64,000 bases of DNA from Sphingobium sp. KCTC 72723 (GCF_014280435.1 NZ_CP060388.1:4248001-4312000); one strand, 5' to 3'. Counted from the first letter of the stretch, positions 41,608 through 49,796 are shown. A program made the numbers and translations. The notes: a model not told the origin generated them from the sequence alone.

Positions 41608-42267
41608 TTACATCAGGCTGAGGGCATCCGACGGGCTATAGCTGCCCAATGCGGTGATGAGTTTGGAGGAGGATCCGTCCGCAGGCGATTGCACCGCTGC
41701 GATCGTGGCCCAGGTCGCGACCTTGCTGGGGCTGGCCCCGTTGACCTTCACCTGAAGCGTGGATGTGGCGACGGTGTCGCCCGCGTCATTCTTGCCATCC
41801 CAGTAAAAGGTGACATCGCCCGCCTGCTGCGAACCCAGGTCGATCGACTTGACGACATTGCCGCTGGCATCGACCAGGTCGACGCTGGCACCATCGACGG
41901 CGGCGGGCAGGGTGATCTGGCCCGCATACATGCCGGTCGCGTCGGGCGCGGCGATATTGCTCTGCACCAGCATCGACTTGCCGATCCAGCTGGCCGCGTC
42001 GCCCAGGCGGCTGCCGGTCAGCTGTTCCTTGATCGACGTCAGATTGGCATTCATTTCGGCGATGCCGCTCGAATTGGTGATGGTCGCCATCTGCGACACC
42101 ATTTCGGCGTTATCGACCGGCGCGAACGGATCCTGCGTCTGCATCTGTGCGGTCAGCAGGCGCAGGAAATCGGCCTGGCCCATTTCCGACTTGCCCGTGC
42201 CGACGGTCGACGTCGCGTTATAGACCGACAGCCCGGCGGCGTCCGTGGATGTGGAAATCGCGCTCAT
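41608..42267 (-). CDS. flgD: Flagellar hook capping (scaffold) protein FlgD
   Basis: A 219-aa protein. The N-terminal conserved part reads MGQADFLRLLTAQMQTQDPF and NAEMVSQMATITNSSGIAEM. The C-terminal half has the Ig/tudor-like domain (VTFYWDGKNDAGDTVATSTL). FlgD caps the growing hook and is shed afterwards. ATG 42267 overlaps the flgC stop by 4 nt. Confidence 0.93.
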   Translation of the reverse strand: MSAISTSTDAAGLSVYNATSTVGTGKSEMGQADFLRLLTAQMQTQDPFAPVDNAEMVSQMATITNSSGIAEMNANLTSIKEQLTGSRLGDAASWIGKSMLVQSNIAAPDATGMYAGQITLPAAVDGASVDLVDASGNVVKSIDLGSQQAGDVTFYWDGKNDAGDTVATSTLQVKVNGASPSKVATWATIAAVQSPADGSSSKLITALGSYSPSDALSLM

Positions 42268-42680
42268 TTGCCGATCCTTATGGTTTCGAGCATCAGGGAT
42301 TTGGCGGTGTTCAGCACCTGCACATTGTTCTGGTACATGCGCGCCGTCTCGATCATGTCGATCATCTCGGCATTGCTATCGACGGCGGCTTCCCACACAT
42401 CGCCATTGGCATCGGCCAACGGATGATTGGGGTCATGCCGCTTGGTGGGCTGCGCATCGGTGGTGACGACGTTCGACACCTTGACCGTCGACACGCCGGG
42501 GCTGTCGGTGACGGACGTGAACACCGGCTTGATCGCGCGATAGGCTTCCGCCGCGCTGCCGGTGACGTTGCCGGCGTTCGCCATGTTCGAAGCCGTGGCG
42601 TTCAGACGCACCAGCTGCGCACTCATGGCGCGGCCGGCAATATCGAACACATTCATGGGGCCAGAGCCACTCATGCTCAT
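42264..42680 (-). CDS. flgC: Flagellar proximal rod protein FlgC
   Basis: A 138-aa rod protein with FDIAGRAMSAQLVRLNATAS and NMANAGNVTGSAAEAYRAIK at its start and DMIETARMYQNNVQVLNTAK at its end, the FlgC pattern. Length is standard (about 135 aa). Overlaps flgB by 4 nt. Confidence 0.94.
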   Translation of the reverse strand: MSMSGSGPMNVFDIAGRAMSAQLVRLNATASNMANAGNVTGSAAEAYRAIKPVFTSVTDSPGVSTVKVSNVVTTDAQPTKRHDPNHPLADANGDVWEAAVDSNAEMIDMIETARMYQNNVQVLNTAKSLMLETIRIGK

Positions 42681-43048
42681 TCTCCCTTCAGCGCGCGGTT
42701 GATGGTGTTGATGCGGCCCTCAAGGAAAGAGAGGGTCGTGCGATATTTGACCGCATTTTCGGCAAACAGCGTCTGTTCGGTGGACAGTTCGACGGTGTTG
42801 CCGTCCAGACTGGGCTGAAGCGGCACGCGATAGCCCATGGCATCGTCCACCGCCTTCGACATGTCGGCGGCCGAACCGCTGTTCGCCTGCGTGGTGGCGG
42901 TTTTCAGCGCGGCATCGAAATCGATGTCGCGGGCCTTGTATCCGGGGGTGGATGCGTTGGCGATGTTGGACGCGAGCAGGGACAGGCGTTGCGAGCGAAG
43001 CGCCAGCGCCTTTCCATGTATCCCGAACAGACTTTCTTCCACCGACAT
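42677..43048 (-). CDS. flgB: Flagellar proximal rod protein FlgB
   Basis: A 123-aa rod protein, first gene of the flgBCDEFGHIJKL operon. It carries LFGIHGKALALRSQRLSLLA and SNIANASTPGYKARDIDFD, and ends ALRRL-like FLEGRINTINRALKGE. AGGGCAAAG precedes the ATG. A near-perfect sigma-54 promoter lies 93-108 bp upstream. Confidence 0.94.
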   Translation of the reverse strand: MSVEESLFGIHGKALALRSQRLSLLASNIANASTPGYKARDIDFDAALKTATTQANSGSAADMSKAVDDAMGYRVPLQPSLDGNTVELSTEQTLFAENAVKYRTTLSFLEGRINTINRALKGE

Positions 43049-43140
43049 GCACTTTGCCCTTCATCAGGCCTAAAAGTTGGTCGACCGCTGCCGTTCTGTT
43101 GCCTGATGGCGTTCGATACGGGCGATCCAGCCTGACATCC

Positions 43141-43156
43141 GCAAGAGCCGTGCCAA
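43141..43156 (-). promoter_or_regulatory. Sigma-54 promoter of the flgB operon
   Basis: On the minus strand: TTGGCACGGCTCTTGC, matching the -24/-12 consensus YTGGCACG-N4-TTGC at every defined position. Start of flgB is about 93 bp downstream. Clustered CGGCAA/TTGCCG half-sites lie 20-110 bp upstream. Confidence 0.88.
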
Positions 43157-43174
43157 TTTGCGTGGGTGACGCAA

Positions 43175-43266
43175 CGGCAAGGCGAAAATCCCCGGAATAC
43201 GGGGCTTTTGCGGGTACAGGCGGCAAGGACGGCAAGAAATTGCCGGTCGGCGGCAGTGCTTTGCCG
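43175..43266. promoter_or_regulatory. Putative flagellar enhancer (FlbD/FleQ-type activator sites)
   Basis: Six half-sites CGGCAA or TTGCCG (one as CGGCAG) at 43175, 43221, 43230, 43240, 43251 and 43261. The pair at 43240-43256 reads TTGCCG-GTCGG-CGGCAG. It lies upstream of the sigma-54 promoter of flgB, where an activator would bind. The same palindrome, perfect, occurs at 54742-54758 beside the activator gene. Confidence 0.55.
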
Positions 43267-43298
43267 CCGGTTGGCGAAGCAGCGGGGACCAACAGCGC

Positions 43299-43967
43299 GT
43301 GATCACCATTATAGGCCATTTGTTCGATCCGCTGACGCTGCTGGCGATGCTGGGCGGCGTCTTTCTGGTCGCCTGTTTTCAAAATGGCGCGGCGGCGCTG
43401 GGTCGGGCGCTGGTGGCGTTGAAGCCGCTGGTGACGGCCGATCCCGCGCGGGATCGGGATGCCGCCCGCGCCGCGATGCTCAAGATCGACCAGGTCGCGC
43501 AATTGCGTGGCCTGTCCTGCACCGACCGGGTCAAGACCGCCAATCCCTTCCTGACCGACGCCGCGCGCAAACTGGCGAACAGCGAACGCAGCGACCTGTT
43601 CCAGCTATGGGCGAGCCAGACGCTGGCCGACCGCGCGCAACGGCATGGCGCGGTGCATAAGGCGTGGCTGTCCATCGCCGATGCGGCGCCAGCGCTGGGC
43701 ATGGCCGGGACGATCATTGGCCTTGTCGGCATGTTCGCGGCGATGGATGATCCCGCCGCGCTTGGCCCGGCTATGGCGCTGGCGCTGCTCACTACCTTTT
43801 ACGGCGTGGTCATCGCCAACATGATTGCCGCGCCGGTTGCCGCGCGCCTTGCTGACCTGTCCGAACGCGAACTGGCCTGGCAACAGGAAGTCGTCGCGCG
43901 GATGCTGACCATATCGCGCCGTGAAAATGCGCCGGTGCGCCGGGCGTCGATCCGCGAAGTCGCATGA
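43299..43967 (+). CDS. MotA/ExbB-like proton channel protein (second stator candidate)
   Basis: A 222-aa protein starting at GTG 43299. Spans: about residues 8-27 (LFDPLTLLAMLGGVFLVACF), 125-143 (LGMAGTIIGLVGMFAAM) and 150-172 (LGPAMALALLTTFYGVVIAN). ADAAPALGMAGTIIGLVGM is the MotA/TolQ/ExbB signature. It is shorter than MotA (287 aa here), with three visible spans. The next gene, overlapping by 4 nt, encodes a MotB-like partner. It is divergent from flgB. A role as an accessory stator or in flagellar assembly is inferred from position. Confidence 0.85.
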   Translation: MITIIGHLFDPLTLLAMLGGVFLVACFQNGAAALGRALVALKPLVTADPARDRDAARAAMLKIDQVAQLRGLSCTDRVKTANPFLTDAARKLANSERSDLFQLWASQTLADRAQRHGAVHKAWLSIADAAPALGMAGTIIGLVGMFAAMDDPAALGPAMALALLTTFYGVVIANMIAAPVAARLADLSERELAWQQEVVARMLTISRRENAPVRRASIREVA

Positions 43968-44452
43968 GCGCATCCTCCCTCGCGGCCGCGCGGCGCAACC
44001 GATGGGCAATCAGTTTCGCCGATCTGCTGCTGCTGCTGCTTGCTTTCTTCGTGCTGTTGCAGGCCAGCGGCGCGCGGCGTGACGCCATGCTGGCGCAGGT
44101 CGCCCAGCAATTTGGCGGCCGTGCGATGCGGCCGGGCGTGGAATTGCGCGCGGCCGATCTGTTCGTGCCGGGCGAAGCGCTGCTCAGCACGCAGGGCCGC
44201 ATCCGCCTGACGCAAACCGCACGCAATTTCGCGCGCGAAGCGGGCGGGTTGGAAATACGGAGCCACGGCTCCGACCGCGCGCACCAGCGCTTCGACGACT
44301 GGGATCTCGCCGCCGCGCGCCTCGGCGCAGTCGCTCGCGCGCTGCGGGCGGACGGCATCGCGCAGGACCGTCTGCTGATCCGTGGGCTTGACCAGGCCGA
44401 TGGCAAGGGCGGGCAGGGACAGGTGATCCGCATCGCGCCGGGCAAGTCCTGA
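43964..44452 (+). CDS. Short MotB-like OmpA-family protein (second stator candidate)
   Basis: A 162-aa protein. One membrane span (AISFADLLLLLLAFFVLLQA, about residues 15-34) keeps the Asp of the MotB channel motif in FADLL. A periplasmic OmpA-like part follows (LFVPGEALLSTQGRIRLTQT and DWDLAAARLGAVARALRADG). At 162 aa it is less than half the length of the MotB at 32653-33705, and the plug/linker region is very short. Pairs with the preceding MotA-like protein. Confidence 0.82.
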   Translation: MSASSLAAARRNRWAISFADLLLLLLAFFVLLQASGARRDAMLAQVAQQFGGRAMRPGVELRAADLFVPGEALLSTQGRIRLTQTARNFAREAGGLEIRSHGSDRAHQRFDDWDLAAARLGAVARALRADGIAQDRLLIRGLDQADGKGGQGQVIRIAPGKS

Positions 44453-44485
44453 CGCTTTTTGGGAATGGCCTTCGCCCATTCCCTC

Positions 44486-44562
44486 CGCACCGGCCCGCTC
44501 CCCCACCCGGCCATCCATTCAGGATATTCTGTGGGTGGCCGGGTGGGGGAGCGGGCCGGTGC
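44486..44562. repeat. Long inverted repeat, family copy C
   Basis: Arms CGCACCGGCCCGCTCCCCCA-CCCGGCCA and the exact complement TGGCCGGGTGGGGG-AGCGGGCCGGTGC, loop TCCATTCAGGATATTCTGTGGG. The loop is the reverse complement of that in copy A. It lies between the short motB-like gene and the flgA promoter and may end transcription of the former. Confidence 0.88.
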
Positions 44563-44602
44563 AGCCTTCCAAAAATGCGCCCTTCGCGCATTTTCAAAGA
44601 CT

Positions 44603-44619
44603 CTGGCACGCTATTTGCT
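44603..44619 (+). promoter_or_regulatory. Sigma-54 promoter of flgA
   Basis: CTGGCACGCTATTTGCT, a full match to the -24/-12 consensus with GG and GC 10 nt apart. The flgA start (GTG 44663) lies 44 bp downstream. Confidence 0.87.
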
Positions 44620-44662
44620 TTTATCTCCACAAAGATCCTTTCGTCTTTTCAGGAGACAGACC

Positions 44663-45229
44663 GTGTTTCGAGCCAGAACCGTCCTTCTTGCCCTTACAGC
44701 CATGGCAGCGGCCCAGCCCGCCATGGCGCAGCAGAAGTTCGAGAATCTCGATCGTATCGACAGCCTGGTCGCAATGACCGTCGGCGCCAATCGCGGCGAA
44801 CCCGGCGGCCCGGTCGCGCCAGTCGACCGCCGCCTGCGCCTTGCCGCCTGTCCGGGGACGCCCAGCGTCGATGGCCCGGTGTTCGGCGCAGCGATCGTCA
44901 AATGCGACGCCCTTGGCTGGCGCATCCGCGTGCCATTGGTCGCGGGCGGCGCTGCCGCCGCATCCGGTCCGGTCCCGCGTCAGGCATCGGCCAGCCGTTT
45001 CGCTCCGCCCGCCCCATCCGTTCCAAAGGACAATGTCGTCCGGCGTGGCGATCCGGTGCAGTTGATGGCCGGCAACGCCGTGTTCAGCGTCTCGCGCGTC
45101 ATGGTCGCGGATGAAGATGGCGGCATCGGCGATACGATCCGCGTGCGGGAAGACAAGAAATCCGCCCCCATATTTGCCAAAGTCGTGGAAATGGGGCTTG
45201 TGCGCATTCCAGGGTTTAATGATTTTTGA
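44663..45229 (+). CDS. flgA: Flagellar P-ring assembly chaperone FlgA
   Basis: A 188-aa periplasmic protein starting at GTG 44663, with AGGAGACAGACC as ribosome binding site. Signal peptide: RTVLLALTAMAAAQPAMAQ. The C-terminal SAF-type domain contains VVRRGDPVQLMAGNAVFSVS and GDTIRVREDKKSAPIFAKV, the FlgA signature. A first domain with two Cys (LAACPGTPSVDG, AIVKCDALGW) precedes it. FlgA helps FlgI assemble the P ring. It is followed by flgM. Confidence 0.9.
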   Translation: MFRARTVLLALTAMAAAQPAMAQQKFENLDRIDSLVAMTVGANRGEPGGPVAPVDRRLRLAACPGTPSVDGPVFGAAIVKCDALGWRIRVPLVAGGAAAASGPVPRQASASRFAPPAPSVPKDNVVRRGDPVQLMAGNAVFSVSRVMVADEDGGIGDTIRVREDKKSAPIFAKVVEMGLVRIPGFNDF

Positions 45230-45242
45230 ACTTGTCCGTTAT
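45216..45242 (+). promoter_or_regulatory. Putative sigma-28 promoter of flgM
   Basis: TTAA-N15-TCCGTTAT, close to the sigma-28 pattern TAAA-N15-GCCGATAA and to the fliC promoter here (TAAA-N15-GCCGTTAT). It lies at the 3' end of flgA, 33 bp before flgM. Autogenous sigma-28 control of flgM is known in other flagellar systems. Confidence 0.45.
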
Positions 45243-45274
45243 AGGCATAGTGGGATGAGTGAAGGATATGAGCG

Positions 45275-45550
45275 ATGATTAAGTCAGTCGGCCAGAGCAT
45301 CAGCGCTGCCATAGAGGCGACCCGCCTGCGCGAAAGCGGCAAGACGCGCGCGTCCACGGCAACTGGCCCCACGGGTTCGGCTGCGTCTGCATCCTCTGCC
45401 AGCCCCGCTGCGCGCATGGCTGCGGAAGGCGCGCCGGTCGACATGGACCGCATCGCCGCCATCAAGGCTGCGATCGCTTCGGGCAATTATCCCGTCAATC
45501 CTTCGGCCATTGCCGAACGCATGGTCGCGCTCGACCTGTCGGCCGCCTGA
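45275..45550 (+). CDS. flgM: Anti-sigma-28 factor FlgM
   Basis: A 91-aa protein. The head begins MIKSVGQSISAAIEATRLRE; a disordered Ala/Ser/Thr middle leads to the C-terminal sigma-binding region VDMDRIAAIKAAIASGNYPV then NPSAIAERMVALDLS, the FlgM pattern. FlgM holds FliA inactive until it is exported through the finished hook-basal body. It is followed 15 bp later by a FlgN-like gene. FliA itself is encoded at 48997-49725. Confidence 0.88.
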   Translation: MIKSVGQSISAAIEATRLRESGKTRASTATGPTGSAASASSASPAARMAAEGAPVDMDRIAAIKAAIASGNYPVNPSAIAERMVALDLSAA

Positions 45551-45564
45551 CAAGGGTTTTACAC

Positions 45565-45873
45565 ATGCCGCTGGGCCTTGCTGCACTCGATGATCTGTTC
45601 GAAGCATTTGAAGGCCTGCGCGATGTCCTTGACGGCAGCGATGCCGGCGCAATCGAACAGGCCAGCAACCGCGTCAGCCACGCAGTCGCCTCCGTGCGCG
45701 GCATCGGCGCGTGGCGTTCCGATCCTGCCACCGTCGCGCGCCTGACGGCCCTGTTGCCGCTGCTCGACAGCGCGCGGGTGCGCGTGAACGTCCTTGCCGA
45801 TTATGCGAATCAACGGCTGGCGATGCTCGCTGTCCGTGGATCGTCACATGCGCCGCTGACCTACGGCCGCTGA
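45565..45873 (+). CDS. FlgN-like flagellar export chaperone candidate
   Basis: A 102-aa, fully helical-looking protein (LAALDDLFEAFEGLRDVLDG, then RVRVNVLADYANQRLAML). FlgN family members are poorly conserved; the assignment rests on size, helical composition and position directly after flgM, the common flgA-flgM-flgN order. FlgN guides FlgK and FlgL to the secretion system. A terminator follows the stop. Confidence 0.6.
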   Translation: MPLGLAALDDLFEAFEGLRDVLDGSDAGAIEQASNRVSHAVASVRGIGAWRSDPATVARLTALLPLLDSARVRVNVLADYANQRLAMLAVRGSSHAPLTYGR

Positions 45874-45897
45874 ATTTATTTTCATAAAAGATTTAAG

Positions 45898-45920
45898 CGG
45901 CGCCATTTGGCGCCGTTTTT
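45898..45920 (+). terminator. Rho-independent terminator after flgA-flgM-flgN
   Basis: Perfect CGGCGCC-ATTT-GGCGCCG hairpin followed by TTTTT, 25 bp after the stop of the FlgN-like gene. Confidence 0.9.
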
Positions 45921-45960
45921 GTTGATGTCGCGTAATTTCATGAAGCGACGTTAACCAAAT

Positions 45961-45978
45961 CTTGGCACAACCCTTGCT
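45961..45978 (+). promoter_or_regulatory. Sigma-54 promoter of the transglycosylase-flhA-fliA operon
   Basis: CTTGGCACAACCCTTGCT, matching the -24/-12 consensus except A for G after CAC; GG and GC are 10 nt apart. The start of the transglycosylase gene lies 38 bp downstream. Confidence 0.82.
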
Positions 45979-46015
45979 CTAATGATCCCTGCAATTAGTG
46001 GGGAATAGGGTTCAA

Positions 46016-46834
46016 GTGTCCGCCTTCGCAGACATATCGGCTACTGGGGTATCGACCGGCAATCGCGTGACCAACGCGATTGCGATGGCGAGCCGCCGGA
46101 CAGGCGTGGACTTTTCCTACCTGCTGGGTCAGGCGAAGATCGAGAGCAGTCTTAACCCCACCGCCCGCGCCACGACATCGTCCGCCACCGGCCTCTATCA
46201 GTTCATCGACCAGAGCTGGCTGGCCGTCATCGACAAGCATGGCAGCGAATATGGGCTTGGCTGGGCATCGGATTCGATCAGCCAGGGCAGCAATGGCCGC
46301 TATTATGTCGCGGACCCGGAATTGCGCCAACAGATACTCGACCTGCGCAAGCATCCCGAAACAGCCTCTGTCATGGCGGCCGAACATGCCGCCGATAACA
46401 AGGCCTATCTGGAACAGAAACTGGGCCGCGAAGCCGAGCCGGTGGACCTTTACCTCGCCCATTTCCTGGGCGTTGGCGGCGCGGCCAAATTCCTGTCGGT
46501 CCATGACCGCGCACCGCAGGCCAGCGCTGCGTCCCTATTCCCCTCCGCCGCGCGCGCTAACCGCTCGATTTTCTACGACCGCTCCGGCAACGCCCGCAGC
46601 TTCACCGACATTCGCGATCGGTTCGCGTCCAAATTGCAAAAGGGCTTCGATAGCCTGGGCGGCGACGTTCAATATGCGTCCGCCGCTTTGCCGGACGGCG
46701 CAAAGACGGTTCAGCCCGCCGACTATGTGCGGATCGAAACCCAGCGCCTGAGCGAACAGGTGGATGTCGGCATCCGCCCGCAACCGCAAACTGCGCGTCT
46801 CGCCTATCTCATGCTTGCCACCCTCGGAAGGTAA
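46016..46834 (+). CDS. Flagellar-associated lytic transglycosylase (SLT domain), no Sec signal
   Basis: A 272-aa protein. The SLT domain holds the catalytic Glu in LLGQAKIESSLNPTARAT, then SSATGLYQFIDQSWLAVID and LYLAHFLGVGGAAKFL. A C-terminal tail of about 80 residues is low in known motifs. GTG 46016, with AGGG 6 nt upstream, is the likely start; GTG 45998 is an alternative. Neither gives a signal peptide, so export would need the flagellar secretion system or another route. Position suggests it opens peptidoglycan for the rod, replacing the missing muramidase half of FlgJ. Confidence 0.85.
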   Translation: MSAFADISATGVSTGNRVTNAIAMASRRTGVDFSYLLGQAKIESSLNPTARATTSSATGLYQFIDQSWLAVIDKHGSEYGLGWASDSISQGSNGRYYVADPELRQQILDLRKHPETASVMAAEHAADNKAYLEQKLGREAEPVDLYLAHFLGVGGAAKFLSVHDRAPQASAASLFPSAARANRSIFYDRSGNARSFTDIRDRFASKLQKGFDSLGGDVQYASAALPDGAKTVQPADYVRIETQRLSEQVDVGIRPQPQTARLAYLMLATLGR

Positions 46835-46843
46835 CGGCCCATC

Positions 46844-48982
46844 ATGTCTCCAACCCAAGTCAAAGCGAAGATATGGATGAGCGCGGCCAAGGGGGCCGCC
46901 TTGCCCTTCGCGACGCTGATGGTCGTCATGTTCATGATGGTGCCGGTCCCCGCGATCATGCTGGACATCGGGTTCATCACCAACATCATGATTTCGCTCG
47001 CGGTGCTGATGGTGGCGCTGAACGCGGCCAAGCCGCTCGATTTCTCCAGCTTCCCCACCGTCCTGCTGTTCGCCACGCTGCTGCGCCTCGCGCTCAACGT
47101 CGCGTCCACCCGCGTGGTGCTGGTGCAGGGGCATGAGGGGTCGGACGCAGCGGGCCAGGTGATCGAGGCGTTCGGCCATTTCCTGATCGGCGGCGACTAT
47201 GTCGTGGGCATCTTCGTGTTCGCCATCATCATGATCATCAATCTGGTGGTCATTACCAAGGGCGCGGGTCGTGTGTCCGAAGTGTCGGCGCGCTTCACGC
47301 TCGACGCTTTGCCCGGCAAGCAGATGGCGATCGACGCGGATCTGAACGCGGGCCTGATGACGCCCGAAGAAGCCAAGCTGCGCCGGGTCGAAGTCTCGAC
47401 CGAAGCGGACTTTTACGGCTCCATGGACGGTGCCAGCAAATTCGTGAAGGGCGATGCCGTCGCAGGCATCCTGATCCTGGTCATCAACATCGTCGGCGGC
47501 ATCATCCTGGGCGTGGCCAGCCACGGCCTGTCGATGGGGCAGGCCGCCGAAACCTACATCCTGCTCGCCATCGGCGACGGTCTGGTCGCGCAGATCCCCG
47601 CGCTTTTGCTCTCCATCGCGGCGGCCTCCATCGTCACCCGCGTCAAGAGCGAGCAGGATCTGTCGGGTCAGGTCGCCAGCCAGTTCGGTTCGGGCCGCGC
47701 ATGGGTGCCAGTCGCCGTCATCATGGGCATCTTGGGTTTGCTGCCCGGTATGCCGCACTTCATCATCCTGCCTGCCGCAGCGGTCGCGGGCCTCATCGCC
47801 TGGAACCTGCGCAAGGCCAGCCAGAAAAAAGCCGCCGAACCCGCCCCCGCGCCGCCGCCCGTCAATCCGGCGGTCATCGAATGGAACGACGTGTCGGACG
47901 GCGCGCTGCTCGGCCTTGAAATCGGCTATGGCCTCATCGGGCTGGTGGACGAACGCAAGGGTGCGCCGCTGATGGCGCGCATCACCGGCATCCGTCGCCA
48001 ACTGTCGAAGGAACTGGGCTTTGTCGTGCCGATGGTGCGCGTGAAGGACAATCTGGCGCTGGAACCCAATCAATATCGCATCACCATTGCGGGCGTCGTC
48101 GTCGGCGAAGATGAAATCTGGCCCGAAGACCTTCTCGCGCTCGACAGTGGCGCACTGGAAGGCACCGTTGCCGGTCGCGCGGCCAAAGACCCGACCTTCG
48201 GCCTCGACGCGGTCTGGATCAGTCAGGCCAAGCGCAGCGAAGCGGTGGTCGCGGGCTATACCGTGGTCGATCCGCCAACCGTCGTCGCCACGCATCTGAA
48301 CCAGTTGATCGCCATGAACGCGGCCGAAATGTTCGGCCTGGACGAAGCGCGCAAGCTGCTCGACAATCTCAAGGACGCCGCCCCCCAACTGGTCGATGGC
48401 CTGACGCCCGGCACGCTCAGCCTGACGCAGATCAGCGCGCTGTGCCGAGCATTGCTGTCCGAAGGGATCGCGCTCAAGGATTTCCGCCGCATCTGCGAAG
48501 CGATGGTCGACGCCGCCCGGCCCGACATGAGCCACGAGGCTCTGGTCGAAGCGGTGCGCCAGCGGATCGGCGCGCTCATCATTCAGGGGCTGGTGCCGGT
48601 CAAGATGCCGTTGCCCGTCATCACGCTGGACGGCGATCTCGAAGCGATGCTGGCGCAGGCGATGCGCGTGGCGGGCGATGCCCGGCACCCCATCGAACCC
48701 GCGCTGGCCAACCGCATCGTCGAAGCGGTGGTGCAGGCCGCCCGGCCGCTGCTGGGTCAGGCGCGCAACTTCGCCATCGTCACCTCGCCGGTCGCCCGGC
48801 GTGCGCTGGCCCGGTTGTTCAAGCCGCATCTGCCCGAAACCCCGGTTCTGTCCTTCCTCGAAATCCCTGATGGCAAGGGCGTGGAAGTCGCCGCCGTGGT
48901 CGGCGGGGAACAGCGCCCGACGCCCCGCCACGACCCCGCACCGCGCCATGAGCCGATGGCCCAGCGCGAACGGGTTGCTTGA
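46844..48982 (+). CDS. flhA: Flagellar type III export gate protein FlhA
   Basis: A 712-aa protein. The N-terminal half has about eight membrane spans, with MVPVPAIMLDIGFITNIMIS and LLRLALNVASTRVVL. The FHIPEP-type loop reads GVSEVSARFTLDALPGKQMA-like (RVSEVSARFTLDALPGKQMA) with AIDADLNAGLM after it. The C-terminal cytoplasmic domain (from about residue 345) binds export chaperones. Length is normal (690-715 aa). It lies 9 bp after the transglycosylase gene and 14 bp before fliA. Confidence 0.96.
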   Translation: MSPTQVKAKIWMSAAKGAALPFATLMVVMFMMVPVPAIMLDIGFITNIMISLAVLMVALNAAKPLDFSSFPTVLLFATLLRLALNVASTRVVLVQGHEGSDAAGQVIEAFGHFLIGGDYVVGIFVFAIIMIINLVVITKGAGRVSEVSARFTLDALPGKQMAIDADLNAGLMTPEEAKLRRVEVSTEADFYGSMDGASKFVKGDAVAGILILVINIVGGIILGVASHGLSMGQAAETYILLAIGDGLVAQIPALLLSIAAASIVTRVKSEQDLSGQVASQFGSGRAWVPVAVIMGILGLLPGMPHFIILPAAAVAGLIAWNLRKASQKKAAEPAPAPPPVNPAVIEWNDVSDGALLGLEIGYGLIGLVDERKGAPLMARITGIRRQLSKELGFVVPMVRVKDNLALEPNQYRITIAGVVVGEDEIWPEDLLALDSGALEGTVAGRAAKDPTFGLDAVWISQAKRSEAVVAGYTVVDPPTVVATHLNQLIAMNAAEMFGLDEARKLLDNLKDAAPQLVDGLTPGTLSLTQISALCRALLSEGIALKDFRRICEAMVDAARPDMSHEALVEAVRQRIGALIIQGLVPVKMPLPVITLDGDLEAMLAQAMRVAGDARHPIEPALANRIVEAVVQAARPLLGQARNFAIVTSPVARRALARLFKPHLPETPVLSFLEIPDGKGVEVAAVVGGEQRPTPRHDPAPRHEPMAQRERVA

Positions 48983-48996
48983 GGAAAGGCTGACCG

Positions 48997-49725
48997 ATGT
49001 ACATGAACAAGATCACGTCCGGCGCCCATACCTATGCCAAGCCGGGGGATAACAGCCCGGAACGGCTGGCCCGCCAATATATGCCGCTAGTGCGCAAGAT
49101 CGCCTGGCACGTCCATGGCCGCGTATCGACCGCGATAGAGGTGGAGGATCTGCTCCAGATCGGCATGGTCGCTCTGGTCGAGGCCGCCAACAGTTTCGAG
49201 GATCGCGGCTTTGGCTTTGCCTCCTACGCGCAATTGCGCGTGCGCGGCGCGATGATCGACCATCTGCGGCGTCAGGCGACGCTGTGCCGGTCGGGCATGG
49301 CGCGGCGCAAGGAACTGGCCAAATGCCGCAACATGCTGGAACAGAAATTGGGCCGCCTGCCCACGGAAGCGGAAATGTCTGCCGAAATGGGGCTGGACCC
49401 GGCCGATTATCGCGAACTGGCCGACAGCGCCGAAATGGTCCAGCACACCAGCATGGACGAAGTCTATTCCGACCAGTCGATGTGGTTCGCCGATGTGGAG
49501 GATCGCGCCGACGACATATTGGAACGCGAATCGCTGAAAAAGGCAGTAGCCGCCTGCATCGGCGAACTGCCCCCGCGCGAAGCGATGGTCCTGCAACTTT
49601 ATTTCGTCGAGGAACTCAATCTGGAGGAAATCGGCCACACGCTCGACATCGGCGCGGCCCGTGTCTGCCAGATCAAGAAAGCCGCGCTCGACAAGCTGCG
49701 CGAAAAACTGCGCGACTGGGATTAG
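48997..49725 (+). CDS. fliA: Flagellar sigma factor FliA (sigma-28)
   Basis: A 242-aa sigma-70-family factor. Region 2 contains DLLQIGMVALVEAANSFEDR and FASYAQLRVRGAMIDHLRRQ, the FliA/WhiG form. Region 3 includes KLGRLPTEAEMSAEMGL. Region 4 has YFVEELNLEEIGHTLDIGAA and RVCQIKKAALDKLREKL. Recognises promoters such as those seen before fliC and flgM. GAGGAAAGG precedes ATG 48997. FlgM, its inhibitor, is encoded 3.4 kb upstream. Confidence 0.95.
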   Translation: MYMNKITSGAHTYAKPGDNSPERLARQYMPLVRKIAWHVHGRVSTAIEVEDLLQIGMVALVEAANSFEDRGFGFASYAQLRVRGAMIDHLRRQATLCRSGMARRKELAKCRNMLEQKLGRLPTEAEMSAEMGLDPADYRELADSAEMVQHTSMDEVYSDQSMWFADVEDRADDILERESLKKAVAACIGELPPREAMVLQLYFVEELNLEEIGHTLDIGAARVCQIKKAALDKLREKLRDWD

Positions 49726-49796
49726 AATAGCGACAAATCCTGCTCATCCTCCCCTTGCAGGCGGCTATAGCATTTGAAACTGCCCCTTCAGTCATC

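Noticed and set aside
46535..48949. Very long open frame (804 codons) on the minus strand opposite the transglycosylase and flhA
   Set aside because: It is the mirror of a GC-rich coding strand; the translation is His/Asp/Arg-rich with no recognisable domain, while flhA on the plus strand is unmistakable.
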